A DNA stretch of 64,000 nt from Treponema sp. C6A8 (GCF_000619925.1 NZ_JHVB01000005.1:151501-215500); one strand, 5' to 3'. Shown: positions 14,453 to 23,486, counted from the first letter of the stretch. Numbers and translations: made by a program. The notes: generated by a model not told the origin, from the sequence alone.

Positions 14453-15977
14453 TCTGAACCACTCCTTCTGTACGTTTTTGCTTCATTTTAAATACAATTC
14501 CCATAATCTGAATTGCAATCAAAGGCATCATGGCAACCAGGGCAATCACCCCGAAAGATTCACTTTCGCCCGAACCGCCGTTGGCCGCTCCAATCGTAAA
14601 GGAAAGCACAAAAGTGGAAGTAAGCGGTCCCGACGCAACTCCACCCGAGTCAAAGGCAATGCCGGAAAACATAGTCGGGCAGAAAATCATCAAAAGCATG
14701 GCAAGGGCGTAACCCGGAATAAGCACCGTCTTCAAACTGAATCCGTTTACGGCCCGCCAGAGGGCAATTCCAATCGCAATCGCAGTTCCCACCGAAAGAA
14801 AAACAAGCAGCATCTTTCGTTTAATTGTACCGCCCGAAACCTGCTCAACCTGCTCGCTTAAAACCCAGACTGCCGGCTCAGCGCAAACGATAATTGCCCC
14901 AAGAATAAGGCCCGTTACAATCAAAAGTACGTACCAGCCGCCGCCAAAGTTCATCGCGTTCTGTCCCAAAATCCTGCCAAGTTCCGCCCCAGCCTGTGAG
15001 AATCCGCCGTGGACACCATGCAGAAAAATTATCAGCCCGGCAAAAGAGTAAATAAAACCAATCACGATTCTTGTCACCTGCCGCGCCGTCATTTTCAAAA
15101 GCCAGAGCTGGAAAATTACAAAAAGCGCAAATATCGGCAGAATAGAAAGCAGGGCCTCGTGAAAGATTTCTCTAAACAAAGATGAAACGGTGGCGGCCGC
15201 AAACTGAGCTGCCACGCCGTCCCCCACAATCTCCCCGCCGCTTTCTGCAAGGTAAGCAGCCGCCCCCGCTGCAGTCTCCCAGCCTGAGGAAGAATTTAAG
15301 CTTATAATTCCATAAATCAAAACGGCCAGTACAGGTCCAATGCTTGCAATTCCTGTAAGTCCAAAGCTTGAGTTTTCGTCTTTAGAAGTCATAACGCGGG
15401 CAACACCAATTCCCAGTGACATGATAAAAGGCACCGTCATAGGGCCGGTTGTCGCTCCCCCAGAATCAAAGGCGATTCCGATAAAAGCGTTTGGAACAAA
15501 AAATGAAACCGCAAAAAGCATTATGTAGGAAATTAAAAGCGTAATTTTAAGTGAAAGCTTTAAAACCGTGCGCAAAAGGCCAATCATAATGAAAATGCCC
15601 ACGCCGATTGCAATTGAAAAAGTGAAAATATTTTTGTTTACAAAGGAAAAAACGCCTTTTACCTGGTCACTGAAAACCTGAATGTCAGGTTCAGCCGCCG
15701 TTACAATAAAACCGATTACAAAGGCTGTTATCAAAAGAAGGGGCAGGCTCTTTTTTGCCGTCAGCGCTGCGCCCGAACGTTCGCCCATGGGCTGAATGCT
15801 AAGGTCAACGCCGAGCAAAAAGAGGGTAAGCCCGAAAATCAAAAGCAGGCCGCTTATCACAAAGCGGACAAGAAAAAGTTTTTCAAGCGGAGCAACTGTG
15901 AGTCCCAGAGCCAGTACAATCAGAATGACCGGCAGAACTGAGACCGCTGTTTCTTTGAATTTCGCAAGAATATTCAT
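14445..15977 (-). CDS. DUF1538 family membrane protein
   Basis: 510 residues with about a dozen hydrophobic helices in two similar halves: 'TAAEPDIQVFSDQV' in the first half is mirrored by 'VCAEPAVWVLSEQV' in the second, and 'NAFIGIAFDSGGATTGPMTVPF' by 'PTMFSGIAFDSGGVASGPLTSTF'. This duplicated layout suggests an inverted-repeat transporter fold. DUF1538 proteins are often encoded beside PII-like genes, as here (8-nt overlap). The substrate is unknown. It sits 8 nt downstream of mtnN on the same strand, so mtnN may drive transcription. Confidence 0.82.
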   Translation of the reverse strand: MNILAKFKETAVSVLPVILIVLALGLTVAPLEKLFLVRFVISGLLLIFGLTLFLLGVDLSIQPMGERSGAALTAKKSLPLLLITAFVIGFIVTAAEPDIQVFSDQVKGVFSFVNKNIFTFSIAIGVGIFIMIGLLRTVLKLSLKITLLISYIMLFAVSFFVPNAFIGIAFDSGGATTGPMTVPFIMSLGIGVARVMTSKDENSSFGLTGIASIGPVLAVLIYGIISLNSSSGWETAAGAAAYLAESGGEIVGDGVAAQFAAATVSSLFREIFHEALLSILPIFALFVIFQLWLLKMTARQVTRIVIGFIYSFAGLIIFLHGVHGGFSQAGAELGRILGQNAMNFGGGWYVLLIVTGLILGAIIVCAEPAVWVLSEQVEQVSGGTIKRKMLLVFLSVGTAIAIGIALWRAVNGFSLKTVLIPGYALAMLLMIFCPTMFSGIAFDSGGVASGPLTSTFVLSFTIGAANGGSGESESFGVIALVAMMPLIAIQIMGIVFKMKQKRTEGVVQNV

Positions 15978-15985
15978 CTATATTA

Positions 15986-16687
15986 TTAGAGAAGTTTTAT
16001 AAGCTCCAGTACAAGCTGAGCGCTGCATTCAGCGGCAGAATCTTCATTGAAGTTGTAAGTATTTTCTCCGGCATCATCTGCCATATCGCTCATACAGCGG
16101 AGAATAAGGAAAGGCACTTTGTTTAATGTGCAGGCGTGGGCAATTGCAGCGCCTTCCATTTCTACACAAAGAGGATTGAAAACTTCCTTAATCTTATTTT
16201 TTACGCCTGTATCAGAAATAAACTGGTCGCCGGAAGCAATTCTTCCTTTAAGGATTTTATGCTCGCCTGCAAATTTTGTGTTTGCAAAAGCTTTTACAGC
16301 AGCATCTGCCATTGCAGGGTCTGCCTTGAATTCCGGTTCCATGCCCGGAACCTGGCCTGGCTTATAGCCGAAGAATTCAATGTTCATATCGTGGTAAACA
16401 GCTTCTGTAGATGCAACAAAGTCGAATACTTTAAGTCCGCCGCCTGTTGCGCCGGCAATACCTGTGTTGATGATTTTGTCAGTGCCGAATTTAAGTGCCA
16501 GTGCCTGAGCGCAAAGTGCTGCATTTACCTTACCAACACCGCTGCGTACAATTACAAGATTTTTGCCGTTAATTGTACCTTCATAAAATGTAAGTCCTGC
16601 ATAATCTGTGCTTACAGGATTTTCAAGTTTTGAACGGAGCATTTTTACTTCTGTTTCCATTGCTCCAATGATGCCTATTTTTGCCAT
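15986..16687 (-). CDS. mtnN: 5'-methylthioadenosine/S-adenosylhomocysteine nucleosidase
   Basis: 233 residues, standard for MtnN. It hydrolyses MTA and SAH to adenine plus the thioribose. Motifs: 'IGIIGAMETEV' start, 'VRSGVGKVNAAL', 'INTGIAGA', 'CVEMEGAAIAHAC' (Glu-Met-Glu ribose contacts) and 'LRCMSDMADD' with catalytic Asp. The start overlaps the end of the upstream small membrane-protein gene by 1 nt. Probably in an operon that also includes lspA and the Nif3-like gene. Confidence 0.95.
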   Translation of the reverse strand: MAKIGIIGAMETEVKMLRSKLENPVSTDYAGLTFYEGTINGKNLVIVRSGVGKVNAALCAQALALKFGTDKIINTGIAGATGGGLKVFDFVASTEAVYHDMNIEFFGYKPGQVPGMEPEFKADPAMADAAVKAFANTKFAGEHKILKGRIASGDQFISDTGVKNKIKEVFNPLCVEMEGAAIAHACTLNKVPFLILRCMSDMADDAGENTYNFNEDSAAECSAQLVLELIKLL

Positions 16688-17064
16688 TATTTCTTCCTCT
16701 TAATAAATTTGTAGTGTTCAATAGTAGTATCTAGCAGTTTTCCGCTTAAATCAAATTTTGTTACGATAAATTTCATTGTGTATTTGTAGGCGAAAAATCC
16801 GAGAACCAGGCCTACAAAAAACAAAATGAAGAAAGAAAGCTGAAGGATTGTTGGGCCGCTTTCATTATCAATTTTAATGACCTTAAACATAATCATAAGG
16901 TCTGACCAGAGAAGAATACAAAGAATAATCAGAGTTTCTACTATCTGAATCAAAGTTGAAGCAAGTACAAAAATATTTGAAGCGCGCTGCTTTTTGCGGT
17001 ATTCAATTTTGTCGTGCTTGCGGCGTTCAAGTTCTTCCGGTGAAAAATCAGCATTTTCTATCAT
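16687..17064 (-). CDS. small hypothetical membrane protein (125 aa)
   Basis: 125 residues: an acidic/basic soluble N-terminus ('EELERRKHDKIEYRKKQR'), two predicted helices (about 28-52 and 68-92) and a basic C-terminal tail. I do not recognise the family. Its ends abut lspA (1-nt overlap) and mtnN (1-nt overlap), so it is translated within this operon. No functional assignment. Confidence 0.65.
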   Translation of the reverse strand: MIENADFSPEELERRKHDKIEYRKKQRASNIFVLASTLIQIVETLIILCILLWSDLMIMFKVIKIDNESGPTILQLSFFILFFVGLVLGFFAYKYTMKFIVTKFDLSGKLLDTTIEHYKFIKRKK

Positions 17065-17576
17065 TATTTACCTTCCTTTTTTGTAAAAACAAATGATGCA
17101 AAAAGTAATATTCCGCATACTACAACTGCGGCATCTGCAACGTTGAAAGTCGGCCAGCGCTGCAAGCCGAAAAGTCCGTAGAATTTTACGTCAATAAAAT
17201 CAATTACGCCTTCTGAGCGGAAAATGCGGTCAATAATGTTGCCGAGTCCTCCGCCTGCAATTCCCATGATTGTCCAGCGCTGAAGCTGGGTAAAATCCTT
17301 GTTGCGGAAGTAAACGCGGATAACAATTATTACAACCAAAAGCGGCATCAAAGAAAATACAATCTGACGCAGGCTCTGTCCCCAGCCGGCTCCAAGACTG
17401 AAGGCTACACCCTTATTTGCTACGTGAATTATGCGGAGAAAATCTCCAAAAAACTGTGCTCCGATTGTGTAAGGCGGAATGTTTGCAACAATCAACGCCT
17501 TTGTAATCTGATCTAAAATAATTACAAGCAGGGCAAGTGAAAGCGGTATAAGTTTATTTTTTAATTCTTTTGTCAT
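17064..17576 (-). CDS. lspA: lipoprotein signal peptidase (signal peptidase II)
   Basis: 170 residues with four membrane helices. LspA cleaves prolipoproteins before the acylated Cys. The two catalytic Asp motifs are present: 'GGGLGNIIDRIF' and 'WPTFNVADAAV'. 'VIDFIDVKFYG' between them is also family typical. The window encodes several likely substrates (the lipoproteins at 1618, 23679 and 61818). Next upstream gene on this strand is the Nif3-like gene; the gap is about 30 nt. Confidence 0.95.
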   Translation of the reverse strand: MTKELKNKLIPLSLALLVIILDQITKALIVANIPPYTIGAQFFGDFLRIIHVANKGVAFSLGAGWGQSLRQIVFSLMPLLVVIIVIRVYFRNKDFTQLQRWTIMGIAGGGLGNIIDRIFRSEGVIDFIDVKFYGLFGLQRWPTFNVADAAVVVCGILLFASFVFTKKEGK

Positions 17577-17606
17577 AGTGTAAATATAACCTCTTTTTGC
17601 TTTACT

Positions 17607-18380
17607 TTAAAGTTTTGTCGGCAAGTCGATGAAGATACATTCAATGCCGGTCTCTTTTTCAAGCTTTTCCTTTACAAGATTTACGCCAAGTGTTTCTGTC
17701 TGATAGTGGCCGCCGGAAATCATATTGATTCCGCACTCTTCAACATAGTGGTAAAGCTCATGACTTGTTTCTCCGGTGATGTAGGCATCAAGACCAAGTT
17801 CGATGGCCGCTTCTACATCTTCGGTGGCGCCGCCAGAGCAGACTCCGACCGTGCGGATTTCCTTTTTACCAAAGGGAAGTATTGCAAGCGGCTTTTCGCC
17901 AGGAGCAAGAACCTTTTCTGCCAGCTCTTCTACTGTAAGGGGCGCCGGCAATTCTCCCCAAAGTCCAATTTCCATCCCGCGCCATTCAGCGAACCTCTGA
18001 ACCTTATCAAGGTTCAGTCCGATACGCGCCGCAAGGCCAGCGTTGTTTCCGTAAGGAATGTTGGCATCCAGCGGAATGTGATAGCCGATAAGGGCTAAAT
18101 CATTCTTTATAAAGGTTGAAATCCGCTTGTAAAAACTTCCTGTGATTGTCTGGCAGCCGCCCCAGAAAAGTCCGTGGTGAACAAAAAGAACGTCTGCTCC
18201 GGCTTCTGCGGCAAGGCGGGCAGTTGCTTCGCAGGCGTCTACTGCAAAGGCAACCTTTTTTATTTCTTTTTTATCCGGTTCGCTGTTTTGAATCTGAATT
18301 CCGTTGAGCGAAATATCCCGGCTGAAATCTTCTTTTTTAAGGAATGAATTAAAATAATCATTCAGCTGGTTTAAGGTCAT
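17607..18380 (-). CDS. Nif3-like dinuclear metal-centre protein (GTP cyclohydrolase I type 2 homologue)
   Basis: 257 residues. Family motifs: 'VDACEATARLAAEAGADVLFVHHGLFWGG' (metal-binding HH), 'IGYHIPLDANIPYGNNAGLA', 'GVCSGGATE', 'DAYITGETSHELYHY' (Glu-His ligands) and 'GGHYQTETLG'. The enzymatic role of Nif3 proteins is unsettled. I chose ATG 18380 (MTLNQLNDYFN) because AGGAGA lies 7 nt upstream; the longer frame to 18449 runs into the preceding gene. It overlaps that gene's end by 23 nt. Confidence 0.9.
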   Translation of the reverse strand: MTLNQLNDYFNSFLKKEDFSRDISLNGIQIQNSEPDKKEIKKVAFAVDACEATARLAAEAGADVLFVHHGLFWGGCQTITGSFYKRISTFIKNDLALIGYHIPLDANIPYGNNAGLAARIGLNLDKVQRFAEWRGMEIGLWGELPAPLTVEELAEKVLAPGEKPLAILPFGKKEIRTVGVCSGGATEDVEAAIELGLDAYITGETSHELYHYVEECGINMISGGHYQTETLGVNLVKEKLEKETGIECIFIDLPTKL

Positions 18381-19461
18381 TAAGTTTCTCCTTTGTAAGA
18401 ATTGCAGCTCGCTTTGAGTTTTCGCCTTTTTTGTCGCGGTCAACTTCAAAAATTGCTGCCAGAAGAGGATCTGTGTAGTCTACAAAACCGTAGCCCGGTG
18501 TCTTGTAAACGGAAGAATCAAGTTCATTCATATAGAAAAGACCTGCAACCTGTTCAGGGTGGGTTTTCTGGAAATCCTGAATTGCAGTGTTTGCAAGAAA
18601 ATCGCTGGCAAGAATGTATTTTGTGTCAGCAGGAAATTTCTGGCTCAAAAGCTTAAAAACGGCATTGCATTCAAGGGAATAATTGTAGGTGTAAAATTCT
18701 GTCTGTGAGTTGAATTTGAATTTATCGTGCAGGCTTGAAGCTACCATTCCAAAGCGGCGGAAGCATCTTCTGTCAAAGAAATTGTGGAGCCAGAGACTGT
18801 CGGCGGTGTTTATGTCCGAGCTGATAACTGTATAGCCAAGCTCTGCCAGCTGAAGGAAGTAAGGCACGTAATGGTAGGTTTCCGCTCTTTTATCCGGAAA
18901 GAATAGAATGACCGGCGATTGTGTTTGATTTTGCGAGTTAATGACTGCATAATCCCCCGGCGCCGAAGGCGATTTCTCCTCTTTTTTAAATGTATAAAGG
19001 GTAAGGTTAGTTTTCTGTAAGGCAGTTGCCTCAATAAATCCGCCTCTGAAATCTCCGTTGTATCGCTCGGTTGTTATTTTTATGTCCGGGGCATTTTTAT
19101 TTACGTGGCGGTTTGTAAGCGGTGTCGAAGGGGCAAAATAAAGCAGAAAGGCAAGGCTTGCAATGCTTACCAGGGTTGTGGAAATTGCCCAGATGTACAT
19201 ACGGACGGTGTAGTGGTCAACGTAGAGGCGCTCGAAATATCGGTAGAGGGCGTGGAAGTTTGAAAGCAGAACCAGAAGGGCGAGCACGAACCCCAGGCCT
19301 GTAAAAATATCAAAGCCCCAGGAAACAATCTGAAAAATGGAAAGGATAAAGGCGACTGGTGAAAGCAGTACAATGGAATCTTTGCGCTGTTCTACAAAAA
19401 AAACGCGGCCGTTGGTTATAAGCAATAGTAAGAAGATTAGGAATTCACCGGAAGTTTTCAT
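18358..19461 (-). CDS. membrane protein with alpha/beta-hydrolase-like C-terminal half
   Basis: 367 residues: four hydrophobic helices in the first ~130 residues, then a soluble half resembling an alpha/beta-hydrolase ('VILFFPDKRAETYHYVPYFLQLAELGYTVISSDI'-like strand/helix/strand in 'SPVILFFPDKRAET'). No clear G-x-S-x-G nucleophile is seen, so catalysis is doubtful. The frame can be extended to 19530, but the extension is encoded by family A repeat copy 3; ATG 19461 has TATTAT exactly 6 nt upstream and is preferred. Function unknown. The gene overlaps the Nif3-like gene. Confidence 0.65.
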   Translation of the reverse strand: MKTSGEFLIFLLLLITNGRVFFVEQRKDSIVLLSPVAFILSIFQIVSWGFDIFTGLGFVLALLVLLSNFHALYRYFERLYVDHYTVRMYIWAISTTLVSIASLAFLLYFAPSTPLTNRHVNKNAPDIKITTERYNGDFRGGFIEATALQKTNLTLYTFKKEEKSPSAPGDYAVINSQNQTQSPVILFFPDKRAETYHYVPYFLQLAELGYTVISSDINTADSLWLHNFFDRRCFRRFGMVASSLHDKFKFNSQTEFYTYNYSLECNAVFKLLSQKFPADTKYILASDFLANTAIQDFQKTHPEQVAGLFYMNELDSSVYKTPGYGFVDYTDPLLAAIFEVDRDKKGENSKRAAILTKEKLNDLKPAE

Positions 19462-19498
19462 AAGTACATAATATAGTAAATGATTAAAAGCGACTACT

Positions 19499-19649
19499 AA
19501 AAATGCTTCCGGTCGCAGAGCCTGCTTCAAAACCGCGCAATAATGCGCTACACGTTGTTTGTGGTTTAGAAACTATTTGACTGGCCGCTTTCGCGACCGC
19601 CACAAACAAAGTGTTTTTGAATCACGCTCTGCTCCCTTGCGCATTTTTT
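19499..19649 (-). repeat. family A structured repeat, copy 3
   Basis: Lies between divergent genes (18358 gene and dnaX), reading on the - strand. Outer AAAAAATGC/GCATTTTT. Helix GTTTGTGG/CCACAAAC replaces the CTGGTTGTTG pair of copy 1, with pairing kept. Apical hairpin GGTCGC-GAAA-GCGGCC (GNRA), one G-U/C change. Second hairpin GCGCA-TTAT-TGCGC. Confidence 0.85.
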
Positions 19650-19695
19650 AAATACTTCTCTTTGCACCTTTTAGAAATTACTCTATAATGAATTC

Positions 19696-21870
19696 ATGTC
19701 TTACGAAGTAACAGCTACAAGAAGGAGGCCGCAGAGACTTGGCGATTTGGTTGGTCAGGAATTTGTTGCCGAAACTTTAAGAAACTCAATACTGTCCGGA
19801 AAGATTGCTCATGCATATCTTTTTTCCGGCCCGCGCGGATGTGGAAAAACTTCTACTGCGCGAATTCTTGCAAAGGCACTCAACTGTCAGAACGGACCAA
19901 CTCCTGATCCTTGCTGCCAGTGTTCGGCTTGTCAGGAAATTACAAAAGGCTCAAGCCTTGATGTTATAGAAATCGATGGTGCGTCAAACACCAGTGTAGA
20001 AAATATCCGTCAGATTAAGGATGAAGTTCTCTTCCCTCCAAGCAACTGCCGTTATAAGATTTACATTATCGACGAAGTCCACATGCTTTCGACTTCGGCT
20101 TTTAACGCATTGCTTAAAACTATTGAAGAGCCGCCTCCATACGTAATTTTTATTTTTGCTACTACTGAACTTCAGAAGGTTCCTGCAACAATTAAGTCCC
20201 GCTGTCAGCAGTTCAATTTCCGCCTTGTTGCAATCGACAAGGTAAAGGAATGTCTTGCCCAGGCAGCTGCGGAACTCAATATTCAGGCTGATGACGAAGC
20301 TCTCTTCTGGATTGCACGAGAATCAACCGGTTCTATGCGCGACGCCTATACTCTCTTCGACCAGGTTGTTGCCTTCAGTGACGGTCACATTACTTACGAA
20401 AAAATCCGCGATAAGCTTGGTCTTGTCGGCATTGAACGCCTGAACACCGTTTTTGAAGCCTGTGCTAAAAATCAGACAGATGCCGTTATTAATCTTCTGG
20501 ATGAGTTCTTGCAGGGCGGTATTTCTATCGAACAGCTTATTTCTAACTGTGCCGACTACCTGCGCTCGCTTCTTTTAATTAAGAGCGGCGTTACTAAAGA
20601 GTCGCTCTTGGGAAACTCTCCTGAACGTTACAGCCGCGACGTGCTTAATGCCTGGAACAATATTCAGGTTGAGCGCGCCCTCTGCATTTTCCTTCAGCTT
20701 TACCGCGACATCCGTTATTCACTTTCTCCTCGTTACGAACTTGAACTGGCCTTCAGCCGACTCTGCTGGATTGGCCAGTATGTTTCTAACGTGGAAGTTA
20801 AAAAGGCAGTTGATGCGGCACAGCAGCTTTTGCTGGGCTCTGGGGGAAATGCTCCAGTACAGCAGGAAAAGATGATGTTTGCACAGCCGCAAGTGCCTTC
20901 CCAGGCGCCGGTTGCGGCACAAACTCAGGCAGCTCCTGCCCAGGCTCAAACTCAAGCGGCTGTACAAAATCCCTTGAACGCGCAGGGCAGCCAGCCTGAA
21001 AGCAGCAGTGCCTCTTCAATTCCGCACGGACTTCCGCGTCTTTCCATGCTTGATAATGCCCCGGAGAATTACCCGGATGAGGGTGAGCCCGGCGGGGATG
21101 GGGCTCCAGAAGGAGAAGAAAACCCTTTTTCTAATGGCGGTTTCAGTTCATTGCCGCCTGAACAAACAATGGACAAGGCAGATGAACAGCCAAAAGAGCT
21201 TGATGAGCGCTTAAAAATTAACGTTTCTACTCAGACAATTCAGATTCAACCGGATCAGGTTATTACTGCGGCAGAGTCTGAGGGCAATTTTGGCTATTCT
21301 TTTAATCCTGATGACCCTAACGACGCTCAGAGCGCCGCAGAGGCAGAACTTGACGACGATAACTGGTCAAATATAGATGAGCCGCCGCCAGAACCTTTTT
21401 ATGGCGACGAGTTTGATGAAGACGGCTCGGGATTTGCAGCCGGAAATCTTGCGCCTATGCCGCCAGCCGGGGCAGGGGAAGCTGCCGTTAAAGAAATTCT
21501 TACGTCTTCCGGCCCGGTTTCTCTTTCACAATTCCGCGAGAACGTGATTCAGAGCCTTTCGACCAAGGACGGTTTTGCTGCATCTACCTTGCAGAAGACC
21601 TCGGACTGGAAATCAGGAAACAGTCAGGGTAACGGCGACCGCAGCGTAATCATCATTCAGGCTGATTTGTACTCTGAATATGATATTTCCATTTTTAAGC
21701 AGAAAGAAGCCGTTATTAATGCGGAGTTGAGCTCAGTTGCAGGAAGCCCTGTTACGCTGCAGGTGGCGCTGAAAAAAATGCAGGCAGCCGCCGGTGATGT
21801 AAAAAAGGAAATTCCGCCTCAGGTAAAACTTTTAGCAGATATTTTTAAGGGAACATTAATAGGGCGCTAG
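19696..21870 (+). CDS. dnaX: DNA polymerase III subunit gamma/tau
   Basis: 724 residues. AAA+ clamp-loader ATPase in the first ~370 residues: Walker A 'FSGPRGCGKTSTARIL', four-Cys zinc module 'CQNGPTPDPCCQCSAC', DExx box 'YIIDEVHMLS', sensor 'TTELQKVPATIKSRC'. Residues ~400-590 are a low-complexity Gln/Ala/Pro then acidic linker, followed by a conserved C-terminal domain. It loads the sliding clamp and bridges polymerase cores. TATAAT (19684-19689) ends 6 nt before the ATG and there is no Shine-Dalgarno, suggesting a leaderless mRNA. Followed by ybaB and recR, a widespread gene order. No programmed frameshift site was established. Confidence 0.96.
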   Translation: MSYEVTATRRRPQRLGDLVGQEFVAETLRNSILSGKIAHAYLFSGPRGCGKTSTARILAKALNCQNGPTPDPCCQCSACQEITKGSSLDVIEIDGASNTSVENIRQIKDEVLFPPSNCRYKIYIIDEVHMLSTSAFNALLKTIEEPPPYVIFIFATTELQKVPATIKSRCQQFNFRLVAIDKVKECLAQAAAELNIQADDEALFWIARESTGSMRDAYTLFDQVVAFSDGHITYEKIRDKLGLVGIERLNTVFEACAKNQTDAVINLLDEFLQGGISIEQLISNCADYLRSLLLIKSGVTKESLLGNSPERYSRDVLNAWNNIQVERALCIFLQLYRDIRYSLSPRYELELAFSRLCWIGQYVSNVEVKKAVDAAQQLLLGSGGNAPVQQEKMMFAQPQVPSQAPVAAQTQAAPAQAQTQAAVQNPLNAQGSQPESSSASSIPHGLPRLSMLDNAPENYPDEGEPGGDGAPEGEENPFSNGGFSSLPPEQTMDKADEQPKELDERLKINVSTQTIQIQPDQVITAAESEGNFGYSFNPDDPNDAQSAAEAELDDDNWSNIDEPPPEPFYGDEFDEDGSGFAAGNLAPMPPAGAGEAAVKEILTSSGPVSLSQFRENVIQSLSTKDGFAASTLQKTSDWKSGNSQGNGDRSVIIIQADLYSEYDISIFKQKEAVINAELSSVAGSPVTLQVALKKMQAAAGDVKKEIPPQVKLLADIFKGTLIGR

Positions 21871-21887
21871 CCGCTCAGGAGAAAACT

Positions 21888-22199
21888 ATGAATCCATTTG
21901 ATATTTTGAAAAACGCAGGCCAGATTAAGCAGCAGGGCGAAAAGCTTCAGCAGGAGCTGGCTCAGATTACAGCCGAAGGTTCATCTGGCGGAAGAATGGT
22001 AACCATTACCTTGAACGGAAAATTTGAAATGAAGGGCATTAAGCTTGACCCTATTTGTGTTGATAACCGCGATGTTGGTATGCTGGAAGATTTGATTGTT
22101 GCGGCTCACAAAAACGCAATGGATAATATTCAGGAACAGATAAAAGAAAGAACTTCTTCTCTGCTTGGCGGCCTTGATTTGGGCGCTTTGGGACTCTAG
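21888..22199 (+). CDS. ybaB: YbaB/EbfC nucleoid-associated protein
   Basis: 103 residues. The family forms tweezer-like dimers that bind DNA. The N-terminal helix 'FDILKNAGQIKQQGEKLQQELAQITAEGSSGG' region and the central 'VTITLNGKFEMKGIKLDP' are typical (described from short motifs within). CAGGAG lies 8 nt before the ATG. Lies between dnaX and recR, 17 nt after dnaX, the conserved arrangement. EbfC was first characterised in another spirochaete, Borrelia. Confidence 0.94.
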   Translation: MNPFDILKNAGQIKQQGEKLQQELAQITAEGSSGGRMVTITLNGKFEMKGIKLDPICVDNRDVGMLEDLIVAAHKNAMDNIQEQIKERTSSLLGGLDLGALGL

Positions 22200-22226
22200 G
22201 GCGCTCTTTGGGGTGGGGACTTTTTA

Positions 22227-22844
22227 ATGAGCACTTTTGACGACTTAACAAATAATTTTTCACGTCTTCCGGGAATCGGAAAAAAATCTGCCGTGCGCAT
22301 TGTAAACTGGCTTTTAAAGCAGGATGGCGCCTATGTGCAGAAGTTTGCGCAGAATCTGGGGGTACTGCAGGAGAGGGTAAGGCCCTGCAAGGTTTGCGGA
22401 ACCTGGACTGAATCTGATACCTGCCCGATTTGTTCGGATCCTTTGCGAGATTCTTCTATTATTTGTGTAGTCGAACAGCCTCAGGATGTTTCTACGATTG
22501 AAGCTTACGGCGAGTTTAAGGGACTCTATCACGTGCTGGGCGGTTTGATTAAACCGCTGGAAGGTGTGGGGCCTGCTCAGCTTGCGATTGCCCCTCTGCT
22601 GGACAGGATTCGCGGCGGGACTGTGCATGAAGTTATTGTGGCGACGAACCCGACGGTGGAAGGAGACACGACTGCCCTCTACCTGAACAAGCTGATTATG
22701 GAACTTGGCGTTTTGCCGGCTGATGGCGGACGCGATAAAATTAAGGTGACCCGTCTTGCAACCGGAATTCCTGTCGGCGGAGACCTGGAATATATAGACA
22801 AAAGAACCCTTTCTTTAAGTTTCCGGGGCCGCTCAGAATTTTAA
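22227..22844 (+). CDS. recR: recombination protein RecR
   Basis: 205 residues. RecR works with RecF/RecO to load RecA at gaps. Helix-hairpin-helix at the N-terminus ('SRLPGIGKKSAVRIV'), C4 zinc finger 'CKVCGTWTESDTCPIC', then a Toprim domain with 'ICVVEQPQDV' and 'VIVATNPTVEGDTTALYL', ending 'ARLATGIPVGGDLEYID'-type motif. Preceded by a GGTGGGG ribosome-binding site. Last of the dnaX-ybaB-recR set. Confidence 0.96.
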   Translation: MSTFDDLTNNFSRLPGIGKKSAVRIVNWLLKQDGAYVQKFAQNLGVLQERVRPCKVCGTWTESDTCPICSDPLRDSSIICVVEQPQDVSTIEAYGEFKGLYHVLGGLIKPLEGVGPAQLAIAPLLDRIRGGTVHEVIVATNPTVEGDTTALYLNKLIMELGVLPADGGRDKIKVTRLATGIPVGGDLEYIDKRTLSLSFRGRSEF

Positions 22845-22910
22845 CAAAATGTTTGCTTTTACTTGCGTTTCTTATTATAATTTTAAGTACTATATTCGGA
22901 AGGATAATTT

Positions 22911-23468
22911 ATGGATACAAATGACTCATTAGTCCCAGGCTTTGATACAGAAAAAGATGATTCGATTCAGTTTTCTCTGCAGAAGATTGACGCTGTAGAT
23001 AATGGTTGTCTTATCTCACTTTATGGTTTTGTTGATACCTATAATTCAACTTTCTTTCAGAATCAGATTACAAAGATTATAACAGCAGGCTATATCAATT
23101 TGATTATTGACTGTTCTATGGTTACAACTATTGCTTCAACTGGTCTTGGTGTTTTGACAAATCTTTTGAAGATGGTTCGCGCTATGGGCGGAAATATCAT
23201 TCTGGCAGAAGTTCAGGAAAATATTTACGACACCTTTGAACTTTTAGGTTTTGTTCAGTTCTTTAATATAAAAGCTACTGTTGATGAAGCTTTTGCATAT
23301 TTGACAGGCCGTACAAAGAGTGAAACGGTAGTTTCATTCCCTAAGATTGTAACCTGTCCAAGCTGCGGAAAAAATCTTAAGGCACCGCACGCAGGACGCT
23401 TCCGCTGTCTTGAATGCCGTTCCGTTCTTGTTGTTACAGATACCGGTCTGGTTACAAAAGAAGATTAG
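22911..23468 (+). CDS. STAS-domain protein with C-terminal zinc ribbon
   Basis: 185 residues. Residues ~20-130 are a STAS (anti-sigma-factor antagonist) domain: 'NGCLISLYGFVDTYNS', 'LIIDCSMVTTIASTGLGVLTNLL' (the Ser phosphorylation region, here S-T-G-L) and 'ILAEVQENIYDTFELLGF'. Residues ~142-175 hold a four-cysteine zinc ribbon, C-P-S-C...C-L-E-C. STAS proteins are usually ~110 residues, so the ribbon is an added module. It may be a substrate of a SpoIIE-type phosphatase such as the one at 12380 (inference). Ends in a strong terminator. Confidence 0.85.
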   Translation: MDTNDSLVPGFDTEKDDSIQFSLQKIDAVDNGCLISLYGFVDTYNSTFFQNQITKIITAGYINLIIDCSMVTTIASTGLGVLTNLLKMVRAMGGNIILAEVQENIYDTFELLGFVQFFNIKATVDEAFAYLTGRTKSETVVSFPKIVTCPSCGKNLKAPHAGRFRCLECRSVLVVTDTGLVTKED

Positions 23469-23486
23469 AAATTACAGGGATTAAGG

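Noticed and set aside
19462..19530. N-terminal extension of the membrane hydrolase-like gene
   Set aside because: It reads through family A repeat copy 3, and the ATG at 19461 has a well-placed -10 box.
21760..21790. Programmed frameshift in dnaX at an A-rich stretch
   Set aside because: The run lies close to the 3' end of the gene, not at the gamma/tau boundary, and no stimulatory hairpin was seen.
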